Source: Chrysomallon squamiferum
Taxonomy: Eukaryota; Mollusca; Gastropoda; Neomphalida; Peltospiridae
Length of the DNA: 64,000 bases
Direction: 5' to 3'
Assembly: GCA_012295275.1 (NCBI GenBank)
Contig: CM022670.1
Span: 17,536,698 to 17,600,697, forward strand
Part shown: piece after piece, positions 13,701 through 26,679 of the stretch
Numbering within the stretch: position 1 is the first letter of the stretch
Layout of the letters: each line of letters begins with the position of its first letter
The notes under the pieces: model-generated
Seen by the model: the letters and a program-made list of their open reading frames with translations, nothing else
Databases searched by the model: none
Told to the model about the DNA's origin: nothing
Made by a program: the position numbers and the translations under genes

Positions 13701-16647
13701 TAACTGCCTAAATTTACAAATGCTGAGTTAGAAAACATCTTTAAATTATTTTTTACTTCCCTTTTTCAAAATCATTTTCAAAGATAAAATAAATGTCTCT
13801 AAAAATAAGAAATAAAAATGGACAAATTAATCACCTTGATATACTGAGTTATTAAATATCTTTAAATTACTTCTTATTTTCCTTTTTAAAATTCTATTTT
13901 AAATATAAAATAAATGTTTCTAAATATGAGAAACAAGAGATGGCAAATTAATATATCATTAAATCATTAAATTATTTTCTTAAATTTCCTTTTTTAAATT
14001 CTAAATATGAGAATTAAAAAAAAAATATGGACATGTTAATAAAATCTCACCTCGACATCGTGGGAAACCAAAAAAGCCAGGTGTACATCTGTCACATCTT
14101 TCACCGGTGTAGTTGGGCATGCACACACACATTCCTGTGTCCTTGTCACAGATCTCAGTCTGTGTGCCAGATGCGTCACAGTCACAGCCTGAAATTTAAC
14201 ATTCAGTCACTAAACTAATCACACTTTACAAATTTAAAGATTCTAAAAAATTTACAAAGTTAAAGATTCCATTATTAAAAAAAAAAATCAGTGATTCTAT
14301 AATAAATAAATAACAAAATATTTTTTAAAGATTATGTTTAGGCGTAAAAGCATAGGGTGACAGTTAAATTTTAGAGTTTTAAAAAAAAATACACCTGGAT
14401 TTAATGAAATAACTAGATGAAATTTCACATTGGAAACATAAATATTTTTTAAAGTAACTTACGTCCACAGTGGGGAAAGCTGTAAAAACCATCAGCACAC
14501 TGACTGCAATTATGTCCACCATAATTGGTCAAACACTGGCAGTGACCATCGTCCACATTGCATGTATTACTGGATGAACCCACATTGTTACAGTGACATG
14601 CTGGAAGTTAGTAATATATATACATAAATATATTTTTTTATTATATCTAGATATGTAAAAAACCATTATTAATTCAATCTTGTTAAAATAAACAACATTT
14701 CAGTACATTTATTTATTGTCAAGTATGTAAGAAAATCATATGTTATTTAATCTTGTTAAAATAAACATCTGAGTAGGTTTGTTTACTGTAGTAAAATATG
14801 GAACAAAATGATAATTAATTTAATCTTATTGCAATAAACAACATTTGAGTAGATTTGTTTTTGTATCTTTTCTTTTGTAGATGTGCTAGGATAATCAAGC
14901 TCTTGCTTTACTGACACAATCCAAGGTACCAGGATGAGGTATCATGATCTATGCACACAGTAATTTATGCATCTCACTGTTGTATAAAATTTCAAATCGC
15001 CAACTTACGTATACACTCAGGGAAGTTGTAGTAGCCGAACGCACACATATCACACTTGCGGCCGACATAGTTGTGTTTGCAAGGACAGACACCAGACTGG
15101 ACAGTGCAGATGGCATTTTCAGTGCCGTTGACATCGCAGTCACATGGAATACATGTAGGATAACCATAGTAACCTGCACTGCACCTGTGAGCAGATTGAG
15201 ATACAGTATTAATTTAATTAGTATTCACTGTTAGAAAACAGTAATAATGTGAATTATTTGACTGAAATATCTTCAGAAAGCCAGCAATCAATATAGTAAC
15301 TAATATACAAAACATCATTTAAAAAGAACTGATTGTAATAACAGTAGTGTTAGTATAGTGTAAGTGCAAGATAAGTATTAGCATTAGTAGTAGCTATATT
15401 ATTAGTAATAGAAGAGTGATAATTTTAATAGCAACAGTAGAATGGTAATCTTAGTGGAAGTGGTAGTGGTGATAGTAATAGTAGTAGTAGTGGTAGTGGT
15501 AGTAGCAGCAGCAGCACTTCAGGTTGTACCAAAAGTAATAGTAGTGGTTGTAGCAGTAGCAGTTATAATAATGGTAGTAGTAGTAGTAATATTAGTAGTA
15601 GCAATAGTAATAGAAGTATTAGCATAGCAGCAGCAGTTACAGAGTAGTAATAGTAGTAGTAGTTGTAGTTGGTGTAACAATACAAAAGTACTTTATGCAG
15701 TTGTAGTAATATTGTTGGTTTTATCAGGAGTAATAACATTAGTGTAGTAGCTACATAATAAAAATCCAGATACAACAGAAGTATTAGAGTCATTATATAA
15801 TAAACAAAGTATATATCATAGTGTTCTTAATAATGCTTTTATCAGAAATAATAACTGCAACAGCAGCAGTGATATAATAAAAACACAGGAAAAACATTAT
15901 ATTAGTACATATGTTCACTGTATGCTTAAAGGTTATTTTATCACAACTAATAACATTACAGTGGCAGCAATGATATAATGAAACAGATATCTGAGCAGCA
16001 GATAATAAACTTAAGTACCTGTCACAGTATTCACCAGTATACTCTATGCGACACAGACATCGTCCTGTCTCAGCTTCACACTCGCCAGTAGAAACTCGTA
16101 AATTGCACTCACACGCTGAAACAAAAACAATCATTGAAAATAACTTTAAATGCTAGTTAACATATATTCACTTTTAAAAAAAATTAATGTTACCATAATC
16201 TCTCTGTATATAGTTTTAAATGTTGTGTAACAAATTCACTACATACTTTTAAATTCTAGTCAACAATAACACTATGAATACTTGATGTAATCTAACTGCA
16301 TTGTTTCAAAGTCACCATAAATGCTCTGTATATAGTTTAAAATATTTCTTAACAAAACACTACAGTTTTAAATGTCAGTCACCATAAACTCCCAGTATAC
16401 AGTTTTAAATGTTACTTAACATAAACTCACTACATTGTTTTAATAATAGTCAACATAAATTCTCTGTAAATCGTTTTAAATATTACAATCAATATCTCAC
16501 TTAATAATTTTGAATTTAAGTACTAGTTTCTGACTGTAAGTGTTACTTACGTCGGCAGGCATCAGTTTGATTGAGAGGTACTCCATATGGTCTATAGTAT
16601 CCAGCTACACACTTTTCACAGTTTATACCCATAGTATGATGCTGTCA

Positions 16648-16695
<48 letters not shown>

Positions 16696-19600
16696 TATAA
16701 ATAATAACAAAAAATGAATAGTAAATAATAAATAAATATATAAATAATAATAATAATGATAATGATAACTGTAATAATGATAATAGTAACAATAACAACA
16801 AAACAAAAAAATCTAATTATAATAGTAGCAGTGATAACAGCAATAACAATAACAACAACAACAACAACAACAATAATAACAATAACAAGAAGATGAAGAA
16901 GAAAATGATGATGATGAATAAAAGGTTATCAATTATGGTCTGATATGTTATTACTAAATCCCTAGGGTAAGAAATAAACTACAGAAGGTAATTTAACATT
17001 TACAAAGACACTTACCTGACAGTTCTGACACACCCCTCCGCCCTCGTACTTGCCGTAGATGTCAATACTCAGATGTTTCTCTGCAATTTCTTCTTCATAT
17101 ATACACTCGCTGCTGTGACCATAACATTGACAAGCTGAAAACATAAGTACATGAATAAACTTTTCTAAAAAGAACAGTCAGTATATGAAATATAAAGGTG
17201 AAGTATGAAACATACATTCTAAAAGAAAAATGTCTTAAAGTGTATACTTATGTGATAAATAATAAAAATGTATGCTCACAGTACAAAACAATATCAAATG
17301 AACTTTTAAATTCAGGTTTATGACATCTGTTAGGTTCAGTTATATATAACAGACAGAATGATCTTAATTTAAGCAATTTTAAGAACTTTTCTCCTTTGTT
17401 TCAAGAATGTTGTAAATCTGAAAAGCTAAAATAAATATATTAACCCCTTCCTTGCAATATTTTATTAGCGTTAACTGTGGAAAATGGATTTACAATACAG
17501 CCTTAAATTTTTTTTTTTTTTTAAGCTGCGAGAAGTGGAATCCCAATAAAATACTTCCCAACACTGTACCATTTGCAAGGCAGCAGTGCAACTACTTGTG
17601 TTGTTGATTTTGCCAGGAACTGTTTTTAAATGCCCAGTGAAAGTATAAATCACTCCTTATTATCTTTCTACTTACGTTCACATTGAAATGGCCGATCAAT
17701 CAAAGCTCTTCTCCACTTCTTCTGTACAAAACCTGGACAGCAGTATTCACACTGGTCTCCACATGTGTTGTGCTGACAGGTACACAGAAGTTTGTTTTTA
17801 ATCTCCAGGTCGGGTCGGTCACAGGTCTCAGCATGACCGTTACATACACACCGACCTCCGATAGAAATATCCTTAATACTGTAGTAGTACTAGAAACAAA
17901 ATATTATTTACAGTCATATTGTTAATACAGAAACTTTTTTTTAGATATATCCTTAATACTATAGTAAAAGAAATACAATATTTACAATTATATCCTTAAA
18001 ACAGAAACGTTTTAGTTATATTTTTTAGTTACATTTTTAATCCTGTAGAACTATCTGAAACAGAAACCTTATTTACAGTTATATCCTTAATACTGTCATA
18101 GTAGCAAAAATAGTCTAAAGTTATACAGTTCAAATTATCAGAATTTTTTTTTTTAACAGTTGTATCCTAAATGTTTTATTAATAATAGAAACAGTTTTTA
18201 CAGATTCATCATTTTATATGCTTAATACTGCAGTAATATTACAAGAAATATATACATGGAGTTAAGCTGTACCGTTAGAAATAATTTAAACATTGCAAGT
18301 TATGTTTTAGATTAATAAAACAACCTGAATAAATTTTGTATCCTTCCAAATATTAACAATAAAGTATAAGACTATGATAACATGTAAAAAATATACACAT
18401 AACAAAGTCAGAAATAAGTTTTGGAAACAACTAAATTCCTTTCTTTTGTGTACACCTATGACATGATATTAATGGAGAGACTGCAGGATAGTCATTTTCA
18501 TTTCTTAATACAATATTGGTAAAGTCAGTTATTTACAAGTGAACCACACTAATACAGTAAGATAAAAATTGTTCTCACTCGTCTGGTGACAGTTGGATCC
18601 TGCCTGGCAATGGCCATCAGATGTCCAAGCAGATTCTTTGTACGAATCAGTCTTAGTCGAATGTCTGTCGCTTTTGTCCAGTTCTGAAGTGTGTAGGCAT
18701 AGGAGAAGTTCTGTGCATTTGGTCGACCATTCACTAGTGACACAACAATCTGAAATAACAAGATAATTAATTTTAAACAATATCAATAACAATAGCAAAA
18801 ATGTAAAAGAAAAAGAAAATAAACATAAATATTAAAATCAGACAAATATATAAAAAGTACAAATATACAAAAAAACATAATATATATAAAATAAAAAAAA
18901 ATAAACATATAAAAATAATCAAAAAACAATGTATAAAAATAACAAAAACAAAAATACAGATAAATAATAATCAAAAAAAAAATATATATATATACAAAAG
19001 AAAATAAGAAAAATATTCATAATAAATATGACATATAGACAAAAGAAACAAGTAAACATCTTACCTCTCCATTCTGCAGTGGTACGACTTTGGAGAACTG
19101 TGTTGTACAAATCACTTGATCATCTTTCTCAATTGTTGTGTTTGCTGGCATCTTGAAAAACTTATAACAGTCGCTAGGTGTGTCAGCAAAATACTGCCAT
19201 GGCAACCATGTTTTACCAAAGTCGGTGGATCTTTCCAGTGCCCATACTCCAGGTCGTGGAGAGTTGGCCATTTTGATGAAAACATAGGCAACATGGAATT
19301 CCTAGAAAAAATTGAAAAATCCCTATTAATAATAATAATAATAATAATAAAATTAATATTAATCTTTTGATGCAATTCTTATGATTCATCATTGTCAGTT
19401 GCTGCAGGAATACAAATATACCAAGTCAAACTCAGTATATTTGTAATTATGTAAAAACTGTCGGTAACAGATCAACCATTTTTAATGTTCTATATTTTTT
19501 AACATTATTAATATTTATTTTGCTCTGATACAAACTCTACTTCATCAAAAACACAACATAAGAATATATATCTTGATTAATTAATATTAAACAAAAACAA

Positions 19601-20617
19601 GAAAAAAACAAAGACATTTTGAAAAATAATTTTTTATTTACATCCGAATATATTTTATTAATTTATATATACAAGATGTTGATACTGTGGTCTTTATATA
19701 TGATATGAAAGAAACCAATATCACAACTATGAACTTGGTGGCATCAAGAGATGGGCAGCTTTAATTTGTTTTCTAATATACCTGTCAGAAAGAACTTTTT
19801 GAACTGGGAAACAGTGAAAAAATTACACTAAACCAACATGCTTCAGGCTGAATGATAGGGTATACTGAATAAAAATATAACTAAAACATGTTGTTGCTAT
19901 AATTAATGCTAACCAAAGTAAACACTTTTTACTGGCATCAAGGAATTTTTGTATGGACCTTTCCACTGTGAATGACATACTGTTTTTATAAATAATGCCA
20001 ACCAGTCTAGTCTTATCAGTCAGCAACAAGAATTATTTATGTATGCCTTCCCACAGCTGGAAACGAGCATGTCATGATCTGATAAAATCAGCTACGTTGA
20101 CATTTTTAATCTGAAGAACAACTAAATTGCTTTGCTGTAAGTAACAAAAACTGTATTGTTAATTGTGCAAGTTGATGTAAAATTTTGTAACTGGATTTTC
20201 CACTTGATTTAAATTAAATACTCTTCTTTTTTATTTTTGCAAACATCACCATAAATAATACAACACTGTGTATAGACTTTAACATTTGTTTGCCTTTTTC
20301 ATTATTATTATTATTATTTTGTTGTTGTTATAGTTTTAAAAATTTATGTCTGTAACTGTCTGTGAAGTAATTCAATATGTAAAGAGTTTCAAATGAGTAT
20401 ATGATAGTTTGGTACTTGGTTCCACAAACAGAAATATTTATCTGTTATTAGATTTTCAGTTATTAATAAATTACTCTCAGCTCCTGTAAGGTTGTTTTCC
20501 CAGTTCCAGACTGTGCCTTTAAAAACTGCTCTCCTGTCTTTGGTAAAGTGCATATAAAAGATCTCTTCCTCCTATTTAATACTGGTTTCCTCTTATCATT
20601 ATACACAATTAAAAAAT

Positions 20618-20676
<59 letters not shown>

Positions 20677-23600
20677 CATAATAATAATAAAATAATAATA
20701 ATAAAAAGAAGAAAAATATATAAATAAATAAATAAATAAAAACATTAATTTATTTATTACTTTATTTTCTTCTTTTCACAAATGGCAACTGAAGTGTAAT
20801 CTGGAATTTGAGACAACTGATGTTTTTATGTAGAGTTTATTATGTGCGATTCACACATGGCTGATTAATAAGTTTCAAATATGCTTTGTTTCTGAATATT
20901 CTTTAAAATGATGTTATTATCTTATTTTAATAAATGTATATAACTTAGATTCTTTGACATCCTATTACAGTGTTTTTATAATTCTGCTATTTTCAAGGGA
21001 ATACTGAATGTATTTATTTTATATTTTATCTTCTTCTTTTGTTATTTATTATTTTTATTTATTGCTGTTGTTATTTAATTAATTTTTTTAATATTTTACT
21101 TTTTCTTTAATTAATTGCTGGATCAATACTGTAAATTGTCATGTTAATGTTCAATTTCTCAGCTTTAAGATGTCTAAATAACTTTCCAATAAATCAAAGA
21201 TATGGCATAAATCATGATAAATGGACCATCTATTTAGAACAAACCAATCTAGATTAATGCTCAATGTTGCATAACACATCCATGGTGATGATTTATGCAA
21301 TGTAACCCTATGATGGTTTTATCTTTAAACAATGCTGAAAATAACTCCAGTAAGAAATAAGGGAAGAGGTTTAAGATTTCAAGAATTTTTGGATTCCATA
21401 GAGTTCAGAAATTAACAGAAAAAAACTATATTGTAACTTGACTAAAATTATAAACATGAGTAATGGAAATGGTGAACAACAAGAAAATATGAGAAACATT
21501 CATATTAATTTTGAAGAAAAAAAAAAAAAATGTGGCAGTAATCTAAATACATAAACAAAAGTAGTCAAATCTACGAGTTATTAATGCATGATGTACATAT
21601 TGATCTTGGATAGTTTTTTTCAGGTTTTTTTTTTTCAATTTGTTTAAAGTGAAGAAAAGTAAAGTAATAATAAAAATAAAATAAAATAAAATAAAGTAAA
21701 ATAAAGTAAAATAATAATAAAAATAAAATGATGATCTAAGACAAAAAAAAAACCTGTTGCTATCATTTATTCCATTCAACCCTTGAGATCTCAGAACAAT
21801 ATTCAGGGTAAAGTAACAATGTACAGGACATGCTTGCTAGAACATCATGCTGTCTGCACTCAGAGTCAAGTATACAGTAATCTAAGCAGACTTTGAAAGA
21901 TATGATCACTATGGCAAGTAATCCAGTACCACTCAACTACTGAAACTGGCAAAGTTTATATTGCAAAACTGATAACAGATCCAAAACTAAAACAAGCATA
22001 ACCAAACATTTAGCAGTAAGGCAAGTGTGCTCTGTAAATGTTTGTATCATGAAGATCAGGGTCAGGGTGAGTTAATCACTGACAAAGGTTGCACAGTAAT
22101 CAGTAACATTAAACTGTTATACCTTTGTTGTTGATGTCTATTTTATGTTACAGAATACAAATAACAAAGAAAAGAATGCTGAGTTTATTGTCTAATGCAT
22201 AATTGTTATGTAAAACACGCTCTTAGGAGATCTGTATCTTCTAATATGTAATACCAGGCTATTACATAAAACACACACTGTTATGAAATCTCTGTCTTTT
22301 GATGAATAAAACCTAACTATTATATACAATATACATTGTTATGAAATTTATATCTTCTATTATGTAATGTCATGGTTTGAAATTAGTAGTACCAAGAAAA
22401 AATGTTACAAGGCCAGTGCCTGGAACACAAAGATAACCTGCAGTATCACATTGCTATTAATCTTGCTGGGCTCAGATTCCAAGTAAAAACTGTCAGAAAC
22501 AGAATGTACTTCATGAATGATATGATATGGAACTAATTAACTATGAGACTCTTAAACAGAAAGAAAGGATACAGTTTGATGTAAATTTCAAATTCATAAA
22601 ATACTTAATAAATAAATAAATAAATAAAATATTTTATCATAAATTAATATATATTACATTAAAACAATTAAAGACAATTCAGCTGGGATAAACATTTATC
22701 ATTTCCTACTAAAAAAAATAAATGAATAAAATGTGCTAAAAAACCACAACAAATTACAACATTATTCTCAAACCAAAAGCAAAATTTTACTTAAGAAGTC
22801 AGTCACTCAGTGTCTCTTTTTTCCAAGTAACACACACATGATCTCTCTAAAATATTTTTCATCTTAACTCATCATTTTTATTATTTATGTAACACATTCA
22901 TCTGGAAGAACCATATATATATTTTGAAATATTAATGCCTTATAATTATTTGGTAATTTAAATTTTTCAAAACAAACATAACTGAATATATCAGTACATT
23001 ACACTGGATAATTAAAACTATGCAATATAGGAAATTTAAACAATAAATGCATTTTAACAATAAATAATAAAATTTTTACACAGCATAAATAGTTCAAATG
23101 TACCTTATAACAGTTTAAAAGTTATGTTAAAAGGAAATACATTATACAAATACAAATATGCTCTTATATGCTAAATACTACATTAACAATGAAGATTTAA
23201 TACAAGTATATATGCTATACAGAGATTTTTACTGTTCATTTAAACTGCAAGTGAACCCATAAGCGTGCCTTTGTATGTAACTTATCATGCTGCTGAGTAT
23301 TTCCTCCCCCAGCATGGAAACACCCAAATGTCCTTTGTGTGTTAATAAGTGGAAAATGTGTGTGTCAGTGGTGTGGAATCAGCCAAGCAGATAATACCTC
23401 AGATGGGGTAACATCAGGCATTGAAATGAAAAAAGACTGTTGGTGAAGGCAAGTTATCAAGATCTCTTGTGATAATAGAGATGTACCTGCCAGTGACAGT
23501 CATAACAAATAATATAGATGTTTAATCACTGGTGTAATGTTAAGAGAAAGGCTGTAGGAGGGAGAAAGATCATAGGAGGAACTGAGGCAAGAAAAGAAAG

Positions 23601-25026
23601 GATTATAAAGAAATTATTTTTTTTAATGTAAAATTTGAAAATAATAATAAAAAAATTAAAAATTAAATGTAAAGGCAAAAAGGATACTATGGAGAGAAAA
23701 AAGAATGAATCAGTCTGGAGAGAAATAAATGAAGAATATAAACCACAGATTATTAGATACGGATCTGAAAATCATAAGGGTGGGATGAAACTGAGAAGAA
23801 ATGAAAAAGAAATAACTAAATCTAATTAGAAATGCATTAGTGAATTAATATCCTTCTAATAATGCTTATATGCATTTCCAACAAAAAAAAAAATTCTTGT
23901 TTAACAAATATTACTATTTGTTATATTTAAAATCAGTCTAACAGAATCTATATTAAATTAACAAAGTAACTATATATATTTTACCAATTTAATTATCTAA
24001 CATAACCATTATCTTCTTTTAAAATTATGAAAACAGGAGGATAGAGATTAATAATAAACAGAGAGTGATTGTACATATTTAACACAGACATCAGTTTGCA
24101 GTGACATGAACTGGCTAACCTCAACCTCTGATTAACCACAACTAATTCCCAGCCACTGACTCAAAAATAATCTTCTGACTGGACGAAAGCAAACAGAACA
24201 TTCTGTCCACTAGCTAACAAACAGTTTAAAGAAAGAAACAGATCCAGTTACAAGGATCAGCTTACTCAGACAGTTTAGTAATGGGCTTTTAAAGTGTCTG
24301 GATTAACTTACAGTGGTTTGTTTTGCCAGTTTACTAAAATATCTTTCAACTTCGTCTGACTCTGCCAGTCAGTACTGAGTGAATACAATAAACATTTTAA
24401 CAATATCTAAGAATGATTTAAAATCAGCTTTTACTAACTATTAATGCAGTGAAATGTTATCTGATGTTGTGTTTTTTTTATGTCACTACAAAACAATGGA
24501 TTAAAGAGATTACTATCACAGTATTTTAAAATCCTTTCTAGCTTTTCTATTTCTACAAAGTGTATACAGTCACAAACTTTCTGAATTATATAGTTTCAAA
24601 GTACAGTTAAATTATCTATCTGTCTAGATTTAAGAAATACTGGACATTAAAAATATCAGACTGTTCTATCACTTTACATCAGAATCAATGAAGCATTTTA
24701 AAAACTGCTTTCATCTGCAAGTGGCTTTTCTCTTTTTCATTCTGGTACATCACAGTATAAGCCTTTTCATTTTATTGTATTAGAATTATTCAAGTATTCA
24801 GACAATTTGCTGTTATAAGAAAGGTGTTGTTTTTCTTTCTTTTTCAGTCTTATCCATCCATTAACAACTTCAGTGAGCAGTGACTTCAGCTTAGTCTGGT
24901 GATTTCACACACCATCAACCTTGAATTATGTGTTATGTTACACAAACAATAAAAGAGAGATTAAATGCATCTGATATTTTTTGTTGCAGACAAATGTTGT
25001 TGTTTTTTCTGGGAATTCTTTTTTAA

Positions 25027-25066
<40 letters not shown>

Positions 25067-26595
25067 GTAACAGTAATAATAATAATAATTATTATTATAT
25101 TAATTAGTTACTATTTGATGGTTATGAAAAGAGATTGATTTGTAGGTTCCCTGTTTTAAGGCTTAAGGTTTTTTTTAAGGTATTTGTTTTTCAACATATT
25201 GAATAGTTCTGATCTTGTGCATAAAGTAAGTTTTCTTCATTCCATTTTAATGAATAATAAAAACACAAATATATATATATTAACTCAGTGACAGAACACA
25301 GAGTTGTAACTTCTACAATTAATAGTGGTAACATAGCGAGGATCAGTACTACAGTTCATGAAATCATTACATAACTTATTGTGACAGCTGCAAAAAGCAA
25401 AATCCATTGGTGTGATTGGTAAATATAACCAAACCGTTCATAACTTGTAGCAAAAGTGATAAATAAACACAAACCGTTCATTTGAAACCATGAAATACTA
25501 TGGTTCAGCTATTACTATAGTTAATGGAATTCTAATTTTGTCATACCATTTGACTCTCAGTGGTATATATTATAGTTCATGAAGTCTTTACATGACTTCT
25601 TGTGACAGCAGTAATCAATGTAATTCAAGATGTCATAATAACATCTGAAAGTGTGATTGGTAAATATAACCAAACCGTTCATGAAATCCTTTCAGTACTA
25701 TAGTTAATGAATTCTTGACGCAACTGCCAGAGTTCATTATTTCATAAACCACTTGTGAATTTGTGTGAATTTGCAAGACCACACACAAAGTACTTTGTAA
25801 GCAGTAAGGAAATGAATGACACTTAAAAGAATTTCCTGTCCACATTGACTCACTCCATTCAGCTGAACAACTTGGTAAATTCATGTCCTGTTGATAACTG
25901 CCAGCTGTATATCATATCGCGTGTCACACTATATTTCAGTTGTCTTACTTTACAGTAGCAGAAAGAAAAATGACACAACAAAAGTTATGTAATTTTTAGA
26001 TTTAACAATGAGTTATTAACCAGAATTTATATTCATATGTACATATATGAAGAGAGATATTGTAAAACATATTCTCTGATATACATATAAACTTTTATTT
26101 CATTTTTTTTTTTTATTTCATTTTTTTTTTTATAAATTACAAACTTCTGGCTTTCAGATAAGACTTAACCCACTTCAGAAACTTGTATGAATAAAACTTT
26201 TGGCAGGGGTGTAAATCTACAGTGAACAAACCACACACTTGTGTCAGAAAAATCTTTCAGTGGAGAATCTGGTAGACAGATAGAATTACCAGTAACCATG
26301 GCAACCCTAAAATGTGTCAGAGGAAATGATGGTGCCAGACAGTACCAGATGCTGCCCTAGATACTGTACAAAGGAATTCTATTTGACAAACTAAGGAGCA
26401 AAGTTTCATTATAAGTGGAAAGAGATTTTACAATTAAAATTCATATTTTGCATTTATACCTTTTTTTAATTCTACTTTTGTTATTATTATTTTTTTTTTT
26501 TTTTTAAACATAATTTTATGAGGTTATGTATCTACATAAATATTTCTCAGGCCTTTTTTCTTTTACTTCATTGATGAAATAGCAATGACTGGGGA

Positions 26596-26628
<33 letters not shown>

Positions 26629-26635
26629 TTAATTT

Positions 26636-26679
<44 letters not shown>

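Larger units (their letters stand above)
11335..17850 (-). other. LAMA5: Laminin exons 4-15: LE modules 1-11 (LEa block)
   Basis: Exons 17676-17889, 17016-17134, 16551-16641, 16019-16115, 15009-15184, 14463-14600, 14051-14188, 13426-13560, 12818-12955, 12236-12412, 11638-11796 and 11335-11434. They encode cysteine-rich EGF-like laminin repeats with the CxC...GxCxC...GxxCdxCxxGyy spacing. LE2 is split over two exons and LE3 over parts of three. LE5 to LE10 each occupy one exon bounded by phase-1 introns just before the first CxC. The eleventh LE is cut short (ending GPKCDR) where domain IVb begins, as in alpha-5 chains. The module count and the partial LE11 match LAMA5. Introns here are 0.3-0.9 kb; three of them hold minisatellites. 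Confidence 0.93.

Noticed and set aside
15442-15793. Val-rich and Leu/Tyr-rich ORFs
   Set aside because: They are translations of the GTA trinucleotide tract inside a laminin intron.
17868-18100. Repeated ATATCCTT on the plus strand, the U12-type intron donor consensus
   Set aside because: The gene is on the minus strand and the motif is part of a minisatellite derived from laminin exon 4; no U12 acceptor pairing is seen.
21288-21341. GTGATGA...CTGA spacing like a C/D snoRNA
   Set aside because: No terminal stem and no guide element recognisable; it would also be antisense to the host intron.
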